Shown here in pieces: positions 18,878-27,415 of a stretch of 64,000 nucleotides of DNA. The translations under genes were made by a program, and so were the position numbers. The notes below the pieces were generated by a model. It searched no databases, had not been told where the DNA came from, and was given only the letters and a program-made list of their open reading frames with translations. The stretch is taken from assembly GCF_000423065.1 (NCBI RefSeq), contig NZ_AUHG01000019.1:62001-126000 (forward strand), given 5' to 3'. The DNA comes from Christiangramia echinicola DSM 19838 (lineage in GTDB: Bacteria > Bacteroidota > Bacteroidia > Flavobacteriales > Flavobacteriaceae). Positions within the stretch are counted from its first letter, which is position 1. Every line of letters begins with the position of its first letter.

Positions 18878-19870
18878 ATGAAAATCAGTAAATTAAGTTT
18901 GTTAGCGTTTAGATCTTTCTTTTTAATTCTTCTGAGTGTTCTAATTTTTTCATGTCAGGATAAAGAGAAGAAAAAAGGGGAAGATCAAAGTGAAGAGGCT
19001 TCTGCAACCAAAGTAGAAGAAAAGGAAGATTCTAAAAATCAGCTGATGAGTATAGTCACCTCTGCCATGGAATTTAAAACAAAAGATAAGTGGCATTCTG
19101 GCTGGACAACGATTAGATACAAGAATAATTCTAATGAAACCCATTTTATTCTTTTCGACAAGTATCCTGAAGGTAAGACGATAGAGGATGCTGAAAAAGA
19201 GGTTGGGCCACCTTTTCAAAAAGGGATGGACCTTATCAATGAAGGTAAATTGGAAGAGGCTAATGCCGAATTTGGGAAGCTACCAGAATGGTTTCAGGAA
19301 GTTGAATTTACAGGAGGAGTAGGTTTAATAGCACCAAAAAGTACTGCTCAATCTACGATCTTTCTGGAGCCTGGAACTTACGTTATAGAATGTTATGTAA
19401 AAATGGCAAATGGAGTTTTTCATAATACCCAGGGAATGGCTAAACAAATTGATGTTGTTGAAGCTGAAAGCGATAAATCTGAACCGCCCCAGGTAGATTA
19501 TACAATTTCTATCAATGCAACAGATGGAATTGTTTTAGATGAAAATGTATCCGCAGGAAAGAAAACTTTTGAAGTAAATTTTGGTGAGCAGAAATTACAT
19601 GAAAATTTTGTGATGCATGATGTACATTTAGTTTGGGTAGATCAGGGAGCTGATATGACTGCACTTAATAACTGGATGAACTGGACAGATCCCAAAGGAT
19701 TGCAAACTCCATCACCTCAAGGATTTAAATTTTTAGGAGGAATGCAGGAAATGAGAGCTGGTAAAAAAGGCTATTTTACGGTAGATTTAAGGCCCGGAGA
19801 ATATGCATTGATCTCTGAAGTACCAGATCCTGAAGGTAAAGGTTTGCTTAAAACATTCAGTGTAAAGTAA
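18878..19870 (+). CDS. Lipoprotein with two similar beta-domains, function unknown
   Basis: A 330-residue protein with a lipoprotein signal peptide ending in LIFSC (Cys about 26), then a Lys/Glu-rich linker. Two halves look alike (about 50-190 and 205-330). Each opens with a strand-rich stretch and closes with an extracellular cupredoxin-like ending, EPGTYVIECYVK in the first and RPGEYALISEVPDPEGKG in the second. The Cys/His/Met copper ligands expected of a true cupredoxin are not evident, so metal binding is doubtful. It is monocistronic, transcribed divergently from glgE, and ends at a clear terminator. I do not recognise a characterised family. Confidence 0.8.
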   Translation: MKISKLSLLAFRSFFLILLSVLIFSCQDKEKKKGEDQSEEASATKVEEKEDSKNQLMSIVTSAMEFKTKDKWHSGWTTIRYKNNSNETHFILFDKYPEGKTIEDAEKEVGPPFQKGMDLINEGKLEEANAEFGKLPEWFQEVEFTGGVGLIAPKSTAQSTIFLEPGTYVIECYVKMANGVFHNTQGMAKQIDVVEAESDKSEPPQVDYTISINATDGIVLDENVSAGKKTFEVNFGEQKLHENFVMHDVHLVWVDQGADMTALNNWMNWTDPKGLQTPSPQGFKFLGGMQEMRAGKKGYFTVDLRPGEYALISEVPDPEGKGLLKTFSVK

Positions 19871-19875
19871 AAAAG

Positions 19876-19900
19876 AAATCCCGCTAAAAGCGGGATTTTT
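19876..19900. terminator. Terminator after the lipoprotein gene
   Basis: Stem AAATCCCGCT (19876-19885) and AGCGGGATTT (19889-19898) with a 3-nt loop and a T-run after it, 5 nt beyond the stop codon. An A-run on the other side means it may also end the convergent cytochrome gene. Confidence 0.88.
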
Positions 19901-19901
19901 C

Positions 19902-20528
19902 TTATGTTGTTTTTAAGCTATCTAATTTATTAGGAGGAATAGGGGTAGGGACGGCATTATCTACTGGATTGGTGCTCTGAAGGTATTTGAACATAGACTC
20001 CAGATCTTCATCGTTTAATTTTGCGAAATTTTGCCATGGCATGGGAGGGAGCATCATTCGTCCGTTCTTATCTCCTTTTAACTTTCCTTCTCTCATTGCT
20101 GTTTTCCATTTTTCCATGGTCCAGTTTCCAATTCCTGAATCTGATGAGGTTATGTTTGCAGCGTAAGATACTCCCCACGGGCCCACAAATGCGGTTAATT
20201 GACCATTCATGAGCATCCAGCCATCGTTCAGAGCTTCAGTGTTCATATTAGGAAGGCTATCTCCGGCCTGGAAACCTGAAAGTGCCAGTTCTGCAATTTC
20301 TGCCGGTCCTTTTTCAGTCATTCTTTTAGGAGAATGACAATCATAGCAGCCTATGGTCTCTACAAGGTATTTACCCCTGCTAATACTGTCTTTTACAGTC
20401 ATTTTCTTTTCTTCTGGAACCTCATTATACTCTTTATCATTACACGAGGTTAAAAATAATAGCGAACCAAGAATAACACTCTGAAGTATAAATTTTGCAT
20501 TCAGAATTTTTAGGATTTTGTTGATCAT
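19902..20528 (-). CDS. Monohaem cytochrome c lipoprotein
   Basis: A 208-residue exported protein. The signal peptide ends with a lipobox (LFLTSC, Cys about 29), so it is probably lipid-anchored. One c-type haem site (GCYDCH) is in GKYLVETIGCYDCHSPKRM. A later MMLPPMPWQNFAKLNDEDLE stretch contains candidate axial Met residues and is followed by MFKYLQST, the usual C-terminal helix of class I cytochromes c. It most resembles the cytochrome c domains found with dehydrogenases or oxidases, but no partner gene is adjacent. It is monocistronic and convergent with the lipoprotein gene. Confidence 0.85.
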   Translation of the reverse strand: MINKILKILNAKFILQSVILGSLLFLTSCNDKEYNEVPEEKKMTVKDSISRGKYLVETIGCYDCHSPKRMTEKGPAEIAELALSGFQAGDSLPNMNTEALNDGWMLMNGQLTAFVGPWGVSYAANITSSDSGIGNWTMEKWKTAMREGKLKGDKNGRMMLPPMPWQNFAKLNDEDLESMFKYLQSTNPVDNAVPTPIPPNKLDSLKTT

Positions 20529-20649
20529 TTTTAAATATTGTATTGGTTGATAGCAACTCTAAATTAGTGTAACTAATTGATATTGAATATTATATTCGAT
20601 GAATTCGACTTGAAAAACGTTTATCTGCATTATTCAGGTTAATCCATAT

Positions 20650-20681
20650 TTGTGTGCAGACAGATTAGAATATTACTTTTG
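20650..20681 (+). promoter_or_regulatory. Bacteroidetes-type promoter of the RNA methyltransferase gene
   Basis: TTG (20650-20652), 21 nt, then TACTTTTG (20674-20681), matching TTG-N-TAnnTTTG. The ATG follows only 4 nt after the box, so the transcript would be leaderless or nearly so. The box also shows that an upstream TTG start at 20650 is unlikely. Confidence 0.7.
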
Positions 20682-20685
20682 TGGC

Positions 20686-21150
20686 ATGGAAACAGATAAT
20701 CTAAAGCAGGGTTTTTTTGGTATAGGAATTCAAAACGGGAAGACTCCAGAAAATCTTGGCGTACTGTGGAGATCAGCTCAAAATATGGGAGCCAGTTTTA
20801 TTTTTACTATCGGAAATCGATATTCAAAACAGGCATGCGATACTCATAAGGCGGTAGGGGCCATGCCATATTTTCCTTATAAAACCTTTGAAGACTTTTA
20901 TGCTCACCTTCCTAAAGGTGCAATGCTTGTTGGAGTAGAGCTTACAGAAAATGCACAGCCTCTCGAAGAATTTAAGCATCCCAGGAGATGTGTCTATCTT
21001 TTAGGCGCAGAAGACCACGGGCTCTCTAATGCCGCTATAGAAAAGGCACATTATCTGGTGAAATTTAAATCTATATTAAGTTTGAATGTTTCTGTAGCAG
21101 GAAGTATTGTAATGTATGACCGGGGGTTAAAAACCGAATTTTCTACTTAA
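20686..21150 (+). CDS. SpoU/TrmH-family RNA 2'-O-methyltransferase
   Basis: A 154-residue SPOUT-fold methyltransferase that uses S-adenosylmethionine to methylate ribose in tRNA or rRNA. The three family motifs are visible: NLGVLWRSAQNMGA, YLLGAEDHGLSNAA and LSLNVSVAGSIVMYDR. It lacks an N-terminal RNA-binding extension, so it resembles the short TrmL-like forms, but the target nucleotide cannot be read from sequence. I chose ATG 20686 and not the in-frame TTG at 20650, because that TTG is the -33 element of a good promoter. The stop lies 12 bp from the stop of the convergent gene. Confidence 0.88.
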   Translation: METDNLKQGFFGIGIQNGKTPENLGVLWRSAQNMGASFIFTIGNRYSKQACDTHKAVGAMPYFPYKTFEDFYAHLPKGAMLVGVELTENAQPLEEFKHPRRCVYLLGAEDHGLSNAAIEKAHYLVKFKSILSLNVSVAGSIVMYDRGLKTEFST

Positions 21151-21162
21151 AATATGCTGGAT

Positions 21163-22599
21163 TTAATCCTTTTGAACAGAAAAAAGTTCTTTTTCCTTGA
21201 TCATTTTTGCAGTTAATCCTGGAACCATGTTTTCCCATTCATGATCACCTTCCTTGATCATTTCATATACTTTTCTAGGATGTATGTCTAAAGAATCATC
21301 GTCATAATCTTCGATGTCTATTACTTTGCCATTATCCACAAAGAATTTATAAAGTTCCTTGACCCTTGGATGCACCTTTAAGTTTTTACTGGTTATAATT
21401 TCGCCGGTCTTTTCATCCCGTATTGGATACAGGTAAACTTTCAGGCTTTTAAAAAATAGCTTACCAAAAGCCTCCAGGATACCACCGCTTAAGTGGCGAT
21501 AATACCTTTCATTGAAGATATCTATAAGGTTGTCTACGCCCATCACCAGGCCGAGTTCCTTTTTAGTGTGCATTGAGAAATATTCAACAACCTTATAATA
21601 TTCCTGAAAATTCGAGATCATCACAGTTTGTCCAGATGCACATAACAAGTCTGCTCTATCCAGAAAATCTTTTTCATCGATCTCATCATTATCCTCAGAC
21701 TTAAGATTGCTTAAGGTCATTTCAAAAATAATTATGCTTCTTTCCGGGTCCACCTCTTCCTGTTCCATAAAAAGTTTCCTGGCGCTCATATACATGTTAA
21801 GGTTGAGATTAGTTACGGGTCTGAAACTCCCTCTCAAAGTGAGAATGTTCTTCTTGTATAGTGCGTTGGCGGGAAGAATATTATTTCCTTCTGGCGAGAA
21901 CATCACCGCCTCCGTGATGCCTTCTTTCACCAGTTCCAGGCTCATTAACCTGTTATCGACATTTTTAAAAACCGGACCTTTGAAATTGATAGAGTCTATC
22001 TCGATCTTATCCTTACTTAAATGGTCGTATAGTTTTTTTATTAGAACCTTGGGGTCTTCACTTTGATAATATGCCGCATAAATTAAATTTACGCCCATGA
22101 TACCAAGACTAATTTGCTGCTGGGAGGCATTATTTTCATGAAATTGAACATGAAGGATGATTTCACTGTATTCCTGCTTAGGCTCTTTTTGAAATTTTAT
22201 CCCAAGCCAGCCATGACCTTTATATTTTTTGGCCCAATCTATGGTTGCCACGGTATTGGCGTAACTGAAAAATAATTTATTCGGATACTTTTTTCTGGAA
22301 AGCCTTTGCTCAATTAATTCGGCTTCATAATCTATCATTCGCTTAAGGCGGCGAACGGTCACATACCTGTTTTGAGGATCTAAGCCATAGATCGCGTCAC
22401 TAAAATCCTTGTCGTAGGCACTAAGAGTTTTGGCAATGGTGCCTTTTGGATTTCCGGCGCGGAAAAAATGTCTAACGGTTTCCTGTCCGGCACCAATTTC
22501 TGCGAAGGTTCCATAAACATTCTCATTCAGATTGAGTCTGGTGCATTTATTCTGAATAGATAAAATGTTTTCAAATTCATCATCGCTTAAGGAACTCAT
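21163..22599 (-). CDS. Conserved soluble protein of unknown function
   Basis: A 478-residue protein with no signal peptide and no membrane segment. Distinct stretches such as RHFFRAGNPKGTIAKT, SAYDKDFSDAIYGLD, LRGSFRPVTNLNLNMY, GQTVMISNFQEYYK and LSGGILEAFGKLFF look strongly constrained. I recall close relatives across Flavobacteriia under inconsistent database names (including receptor or nucleotidyltransferase labels), none of which the sequence supports: there is no barrel signature and no HxGH motif. I chose ATG at 22597-22599. The longer frame would start at TTG 22608. It is monocistronic. Confidence 0.8.
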   Translation of the reverse strand: MSSLSDDEFENILSIQNKCTRLNLNENVYGTFAEIGAGQETVRHFFRAGNPKGTIAKTLSAYDKDFSDAIYGLDPQNRYVTVRRLKRMIDYEAELIEQRLSRKKYPNKLFFSYANTVATIDWAKKYKGHGWLGIKFQKEPKQEYSEIILHVQFHENNASQQQISLGIMGVNLIYAAYYQSEDPKVLIKKLYDHLSKDKIEIDSINFKGPVFKNVDNRLMSLELVKEGITEAVMFSPEGNNILPANALYKKNILTLRGSFRPVTNLNLNMYMSARKLFMEQEEVDPERSIIIFEMTLSNLKSEDNDEIDEKDFLDRADLLCASGQTVMISNFQEYYKVVEYFSMHTKKELGLVMGVDNLIDIFNERYYRHLSGGILEAFGKLFFKSLKVYLYPIRDEKTGEIITSKNLKVHPRVKELYKFFVDNGKVIDIEDYDDDSLDIHPRKVYEMIKEGDHEWENMVPGLTAKMIKEKELFSVQKD

Positions 22600-22848
22600 A
22601 CGGGTCAATTTTTTGTATCTGAAAGTTAGGAATATTTAATGTGCCTGTCGTAAATTTTAAGTAATGTTTAAAATAATTTAAGAGGATATAAGGTAATAAA
22701 TGTGAACAAGGCCTCATTAACTTTCCTTTTTTATGAATTGAAAATATACTGATCAACTCCCTGTTTAGAAGAGATAAATTAATCTTACTTTAATAGACAA
22801 AAATTATTTCCATGAAAGATTTCTTTATTCTTTTTAATATTTACAACT

Positions 22849-23259
22849 ATGAATAATGACTCAGACCAAAACAATCCATTTGGTCTCCTTAAAGACCACG
22901 ATGCAATCCAGGTGAAGGATGTAAAAGCTTCAGCTAAATTTTATGCTGAAATATTAGGACTGAAAGAGATTCCCAATGGCGGACTTCCAGATCATATAAG
23001 ATGGTTTCAGCTAGGTGATAAAAAGCAGATACATTTAATCGAAAGCGATGAACTCACTGAGAAATATAAAGGTGTTCATATGGCTCTAAGTACTCCAGAT
23101 CTGGAAAATTTAAGGTCATTTCTAATTGAAAAGAATATTCCATTTGAAAACTGGCCGGGCGAAGCCAATACTACGAACACCCGCCCGGATGGTATTAAAC
23201 AGATCTATTTTCAGGATCCAGATGGTTACTGGATCGAAATTAATGATAATCGGCTTTAG
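22849..23259 (+). CDS. VOC-superfamily (glyoxalase-like) protein
   Basis: A 136-residue single-domain protein with the beta-alpha-beta-beta-beta repeats of the vicinal-oxygen-chelate fold. Clues are DAIQVKDVKASAKFYAEILGL at the start, IRWFQLGDKKQIHLIE in the middle and the metal-ligand ending IYFQDPDGYWIEI. Candidate metal ligands are the His in QIHLIE and the Glu in WIEIND. Substrate is unknown, since members include lyases, dioxygenases and resistance proteins. The gene ends overlapping the stop of the convergent sulP gene by 4 bp. Confidence 0.85.
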   Translation: MNNDSDQNNPFGLLKDHDAIQVKDVKASAKFYAEILGLKEIPNGGLPDHIRWFQLGDKKQIHLIESDELTEKYKGVHMALSTPDLENLRSFLIEKNIPFENWPGEANTTNTRPDGIKQIYFQDPDGYWIEINDNRL

Positions 23260-24794
23260 GATTTATCTGCCGCAACCTTATAAGTTGGGTCTTCCAGAAT
23301 GTTCACCTCGATAAGGGCATCAGCATTCTCTAGTAATCTTCGGCAGTCCCTGCTTAAATGTCTTAGATGTACTTTTTTACCAGCTTTACTATAACGCTGT
23401 GTAACTTGATTTAAAGCTTCAATGGCAGACATGTCGGCAACACGGCTATCCTTAAAATCGATTATAATCTCATCCGGATCGTTAAGAACATCAAATTTTT
23501 CTGCGAAATTAGTGGTAGAAGCAAAGAATAATGGGCCATAAATTTCATAGTGTTTTACACCATTTTCATCAATACTCTTTCGGGCTCTAATTCTCTTGGC
23601 GCTTTCCCACGCAAAGAACAATGCCGAAAGTATAACACCTACCAGAACAGCTAAAGCTAGATTGTGTAGAATAACAGTTATAAGTGCTACTATAATTACC
23701 AGGAATATATCTTTTTTAGGGACCTTATTAAAGATCTTTAAGCTGGCCCACTCAAAAGTACCAATAGCCACCATGATCATAACACCTACAAGAGCTGCCA
23801 TTGGAACCTGTTCTATTATTGGAGCACCAAATAAGATGATTGCCAGGATAGTAAATGCAGCAATAATTCCTGATAAACGAGCTCTGGAGCCTGCAGATAA
23901 GTTTACAAGAGTTTGAGCAATCATTGGGCATCCTCCCATTCCAAAGAAGAATCCGTTTAATACGTTTGCGCCACCTTGTGCAATACATTCTCTGTTTCCA
24001 TTCCCTTTGGTTTCTGTAATTTCATCTACCAGGTTTAAGGTAAGTAAACCTTCGGTTAATCCTACTGCTGCCATGATCATAGAATATGGCGCGATAAGTT
24101 CTAATGTTTCCCAGTTTAATGGAATTTCAGGAATATGAAAAGGAGGAAAACCACCACTAACAGAGGCGATGTCTTCTACTGTTTTTGTATCTATTCCCAG
24201 GAAGTATACCAAAATGAAAACTACTATTATGGCAACTAACGAGGATGGAACTGCTTTGGTGATCTTAGGAAGCAGGACCACAATTGCAATGGTTAAAGCT
24301 ACTAAACCGGCCATGATATATAACGAAGTTCCAGTTAGCCAAACAATGTCACCGTTTACCACAGTTTTAAACTGGTCTAGCTGAGACATGAATATAATGA
24401 TCGCTAACCCGTTCACAAATCCAAACATTACAGGATGAGGTACTAAACGTATAAATTTTCCAAGCTTGAAAACTCCAATTACAATCTGAATGACCCCTGC
24501 TAAAGCAACGGCGGCAAAAACGTATTCCAGTCCGTTAGATTTCATTAAAGCAATTAGAACAATAACTGTTGCCCCGGCACCTCCGGAAATCATTCCTGGT
24601 CTTCCTCCAAATATTGCGGTGATCAATCCCATTATAAAGGAAGCGTATAATCCCATTAGAGGAGGGAATCCAGCTAAGATAGCGAACGATAATGATTCTG
24701 GGATCATGGTCATCGCCACTGTTAATCCGGCAAGCACTTCCGTCTTATAGTTAACTTGTTGCTTGAAGTCGAACAGGTTCAGTACTTTTTTCAT
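23256..24794 (-). CDS. SulP-family inorganic anion transporter with STAS domain
   Basis: A 512-residue inner-membrane transporter of the SLC26/SulP family. The N-terminal core has the signature LAGLTVAMTMIPESLSFAILAG and a long series of helices (about residues 12-390). The C-terminal cytoplasmic STAS domain (about 420-512) contains IIDFKDSRVADMSAIEAL. Substrates in the family are sulfate, bicarbonate or carboxylates, and sequence alone does not decide. I placed the start at ATG 24792-24794, because a good promoter overlaps the more upstream in-frame ATG near 24830. It is transcribed alone and is convergent with the VOC gene. Confidence 0.92.
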   Translation of the reverse strand: MKKVLNLFDFKQQVNYKTEVLAGLTVAMTMIPESLSFAILAGFPPLMGLYASFIMGLITAIFGGRPGMISGGAGATVIVLIALMKSNGLEYVFAAVALAGVIQIVIGVFKLGKFIRLVPHPVMFGFVNGLAIIIFMSQLDQFKTVVNGDIVWLTGTSLYIMAGLVALTIAIVVLLPKITKAVPSSLVAIIVVFILVYFLGIDTKTVEDIASVSGGFPPFHIPEIPLNWETLELIAPYSMIMAAVGLTEGLLTLNLVDEITETKGNGNRECIAQGGANVLNGFFFGMGGCPMIAQTLVNLSAGSRARLSGIIAAFTILAIILFGAPIIEQVPMAALVGVMIMVAIGTFEWASLKIFNKVPKKDIFLVIIVALITVILHNLALAVLVGVILSALFFAWESAKRIRARKSIDENGVKHYEIYGPLFFASTTNFAEKFDVLNDPDEIIIDFKDSRVADMSAIEALNQVTQRYSKAGKKVHLRHLSRDCRRLLENADALIEVNILEDPTYKVAADKS

Positions 24795-24827
24795 AATGGG
24801 CTTTTTCAGCTTGATTTTAAGAAGCGG

Positions 24828-24857
24828 CAAAAATAGTCATTAAAAATAGAAGCGCAA
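24828..24857 (-). promoter_or_regulatory. Bacteroidetes-type promoter of the sulP gene
   Basis: Minus strand: TTG (24855-24857), 19-nt spacer, TATTTTTG (24828-24835). Both elements and the spacing match the family consensus. Transcription would start about 25-30 nt upstream of the chosen ATG. Confidence 0.75.
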
Positions 24858-25018
24858 CTCTTTGAAAGAGTAGATTCATATTTTTATTAATTTATGATTT
24901 TCAATGAGTTATATTGTGATAACAGGTAAATTCTTTCATTAAAATGCTGAATATTCAAGCTGCTGAGCGTCAATTGTTAGAAATTCAATAAAGATTAGGT
25001 AACAGAATCCAAATGAAA

Positions 25019-25026
25019 TACCTTTG
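25019..25026 (+). promoter_or_regulatory. -7 promoter box of era
   Basis: TACCTTTG matches TAnnTTTG, 14 nt before the era ATG. No exact TTG stands at the expected -33 distance; TTAG is the closest. Confidence 0.5.
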
Positions 25027-25040
25027 CAAAAATTATCATT

Positions 25041-25928
25041 ATGGCACATAAGGCCGGATTCGTAAATATTATTGGTAATCCCAACGTGGGAAAATCAACC
25101 TTAATGAACGCTTTTGTTGGGGAGAGACTTTCTATCATTACTTCTAAAGCACAAACTACCCGTCACAGGATTTTAGGGATCGTGAACGGGGAAGATTTCC
25201 AGATGATCTTAAGTGATACACCTGGGATCATTAAACCAGCTTATGAATTGCAGGCTTCGATGATGGATTTTGTAAAATCTGCCTTTGAAGATGCCGATGT
25301 GCTTATTTATATAGTGGAAATTGGAGAGCAGGGATTAAAGGATGAAGCCTTTTTTAATAAGATCGCTCATTCTGAAGTGCCGGTTCTTTTACTGTTGAAC
25401 AAAATTGATAAATCGAATCAGGAGCAACTGGAAGAACAGGTTAAATACTGGGCAGAAAAAGTTCCTACGGCAGAAATTCATCCAATTTCAGCCTTAGAAG
25501 GCTTCAATGTTTCTGAAGTTTTCAATAGAATTATAGAATTATTACCAGAATCTCCGGCATTTTATCCAAAGGATACACTTACCGATAAGCCGGAAAGATT
25601 TTTCGTGAATGAGATCATCCGTGAAAAGATCCTGATTCATTATAAAAAAGAGATCCCTTACAGTGTGGAGATCGAAACAAGTGAGTTTTTCGAGGAAGAT
25701 AAGATCATAAGAATGCGAAGTGTGATCATGGTGGAGCGTGATACCCAAAAAGGGATCATTATTGGCCATAAAGGAGCCGCTCTTAAGAGAGTAGGAGTTG
25801 AAGCCAGAAAAGATCTTGAGAAATTCTTCGGAAAGCAGGTTCATCTTGAGTTATATGTGAAGGTGAATAAAAACTGGCGTAGCGATAGTAAACAACTTCG
25901 AAGATTCGGGTACAACGATAAAAAATAA
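25041..25928 (+). CDS. era: GTPase Era
   Basis: A 295-residue GTP-binding protein that binds 16S rRNA and helps 30S subunit maturation. The G domain shows G1 (GNPNVGKST), G2 (TTRHRILG), G3 (DTPG) and G4 (NKID). The C-terminal KH domain (about 200-295) includes GIIIGHKGAALKRVGVEARKDLE. Length and domain order are normal. It precedes der by 77 bp, and each gene has its own TAnnTTTG-like box, so they may be transcribed separately or together. Confidence 0.96.
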   Translation: MAHKAGFVNIIGNPNVGKSTLMNAFVGERLSIITSKAQTTRHRILGIVNGEDFQMILSDTPGIIKPAYELQASMMDFVKSAFEDADVLIYIVEIGEQGLKDEAFFNKIAHSEVPVLLLLNKIDKSNQEQLEEQVKYWAEKVPTAEIHPISALEGFNVSEVFNRIIELLPESPAFYPKDTLTDKPERFFVNEIIREKILIHYKKEIPYSVEIETSEFFEEDKIIRMRSVIMVERDTQKGIIIGHKGAALKRVGVEARKDLEKFFGKQVHLELYVKVNKNWRSDSKQLRRFGYNDKK

Positions 25929-25974
25929 ACTTTTCAGCATAATACAGGAAGCTTTCTAATTGGTTAAAAACCAT

Positions 25975-25982
25975 TAATTTTG
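25975..25982 (+). promoter_or_regulatory. Possible -7 promoter box of der
   Basis: TAATTTTG matches TAnnTTTG, 23 nt before the der ATG, in the 77-bp gap after era. A TTG upstream (25960-25962) is too close (12 nt), so support is from the -7 box only. Confidence 0.4.
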
Positions 25983-26005
25983 CTTTCTGAAATCAATTTA
26001 TAGTT

Positions 26006-27310
26006 ATGGGCAATATTGTCGCCATTGTAGGTAGACCTAATGTAGGTAAATCAACCTTTTTTAACCGACTTATACAGCGTCGTGAAGCCATTATTGATTC
26101 TGTTAGTGGGGTGACCCGTGACAGGCATTATGGAAAGTCTGACTGGAATGGAAAGAGATTTTCATTAATAGATACCGGTGGGTACGTAAAAGGTAGCGAT
26201 GATATCTTTGAAGCTGAAATTGATAAGCAGGTAGAACTGGCTATTGAAGAGGCAGATGCTATCATTTTCATAGTAGATGTTGAAACTGGTGTTACTTCAA
26301 TGGATGAAGAGGTGGCGAATTTACTCAGAAGAGTAAATAAACCTGTATTACTTGCTGTAAACAAAGTAGATAATAATAAACGTCTTGCTAATGCAGTAGA
26401 ATTTTATTCCCTTGGTTTAGGAGAATATTTCCCGATTGCCAGTACAAATGGTAGTGGAACGGGGGATCTTCTTGATGCTCTTATTGAAGCGCTTCCAGAA
26501 ATCGAAGAGGAAGAAGAATCTGAATTACCAAGATTTGCCGTTGTGGGAAGACCTAATGCCGGGAAATCTTCATTTATAAATGCCTTGATCGGGGAAGATC
26601 GTTATATCGTAACAGATATAGCTGGTACAACTCGTGATTCTATTGATACACGTTATAACCGATTTGGTTTTGAATTTAATCTTGTAGATACTGCAGGAAT
26701 TAGAAGAAAATCTAAGGTAAAGGAGAACCTGGAATTCTATTCGGTGATGCGATCTGTTCGTGCTATAGAAAACTGTGATGTATGTCTGGTTGTTTTAGAT
26801 GCAACGCGTGGGTTTGATGGACAGGTACAGAATATTTTCTGGCTTGCGCAAAGAAACCATAAGGGTATCGTAATTCTTGTGAACAAATGGGATCTTGTAG
26901 ATAAAGAAACGAATACTATGAAAGAGTACGAAGCGATGATTCGTCGTGAGATCGAACCTTTCACAGATGTGCCTATTGTTTTTATTTCAGTTTTGACTAA
27001 ACAAAGAGTTTTTAAAGCTATCGAAACTGCTGTTAAGGTATTTGAGAATAGAAGTAAGAAGATCAAAACCAGAGAGTTTAATGATGTAATTCTTCCTATT
27101 ATTGAAAGAAATCCGCCGCCGGCGTACAAAGGGAAATTTGTGAAGATCAAATTCTGCATGCAATTGCCAACGCCGCATCCACAATTTGCGTTTTTCTGCA
27201 ACCTTCCGCAATATGTTAGAGATCCATATAAAAGGTTTCTAGAAAATAAATTAAGACAGGAGTTTGATTTCCAAGGCGTACCGATTTCAATTTTCTTCAG
27301 AAAAAAATAA
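26006..27310 (+). CDS. der: Ribosome-associated GTPase Der (EngA)
   Basis: A 434-residue protein with two tandem G domains and a C-terminal KH-like domain, the arrangement unique to Der/EngA, which acts in 50S subunit assembly. The first G domain has [13 protein letters not shown] and NKVD. The second has [13 protein letters not shown] and NKWD. The C-terminal part contains [18 protein letters not shown], a Der signature. The length is normal. A clear terminator follows 43 bp after the stop. Confidence 0.97.
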   Translation: MGNIVAIVGRPNVGKSTFFNRLIQRREAIIDSVSGVTRDRHYGKSDWNGKRFSLIDTGGYVKGSDDIFEAEIDKQVELAIEEADAIIFIVDVETGVTSMDEEVANLLRRVNKPVLLAVNKVDNNKRLANAVEFYSLGLGEYFPIASTNGSGTGDLLDALIEALPEIEEEEESELPRFAVVGRPNAGKSSFINALIGEDRYIVTDIAGTTRDSIDTRYNRFGFEFNLVDTAGIRRKSKVKENLEFYSVMRSVRAIENCDVCLVVLDATRGFDGQVQNIFWLAQRNHKGIVILVNKWDLVDKETNTMKEYEAMIRREIEPFTDVPIVFISVLTKQRVFKAIETAVKVFENRSKKIKTREFNDVILPIIERNPPPAYKGKFVKIKFCMQLPTPHPQFAFFCNLPQYVRDPYKRFLENKLRQEFDFQGVPISIFFRKK

Positions 27311-27353
27311 CGGTCAGGTTTAAACCATTGTTAAATTATAAAGTCTTAGGAAT

Positions 27354-27393
27354 AGCCGATAATTAGCTTTTAGGCCAATTATCGGCTTTTTCT
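27354..27393 (+). terminator. Terminator after der
   Basis: Eleven-base stem AGCCGATAATT (27354-27364) and AATTATCGGCT (27377-27387) with a 12-nt loop, then TTTTCTTTT. Confidence 0.88.
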
Positions 27394-27415
27394 TTTAACC
27401 TAATAAATCTAATCA

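Noticed and set aside
20650-20685. N-terminal extension of the RNA methyltransferase from TTG 20650
   Set aside because: The TTG and the following bases form the -33 and -7 promoter elements; the first conserved motif follows ATG 20686 directly.
22812-22856. 14-codon ORF just before and overlapping the VOC gene start
   Set aside because: Too short, no ribosome-binding site and no attenuator-like structure; probably chance.
24795-24830. Upstream ATG for the SulP transporter at 24830
   Set aside because: A full TTG-N19-TATTTTTG promoter overlaps it, so transcription would start downstream of that codon.
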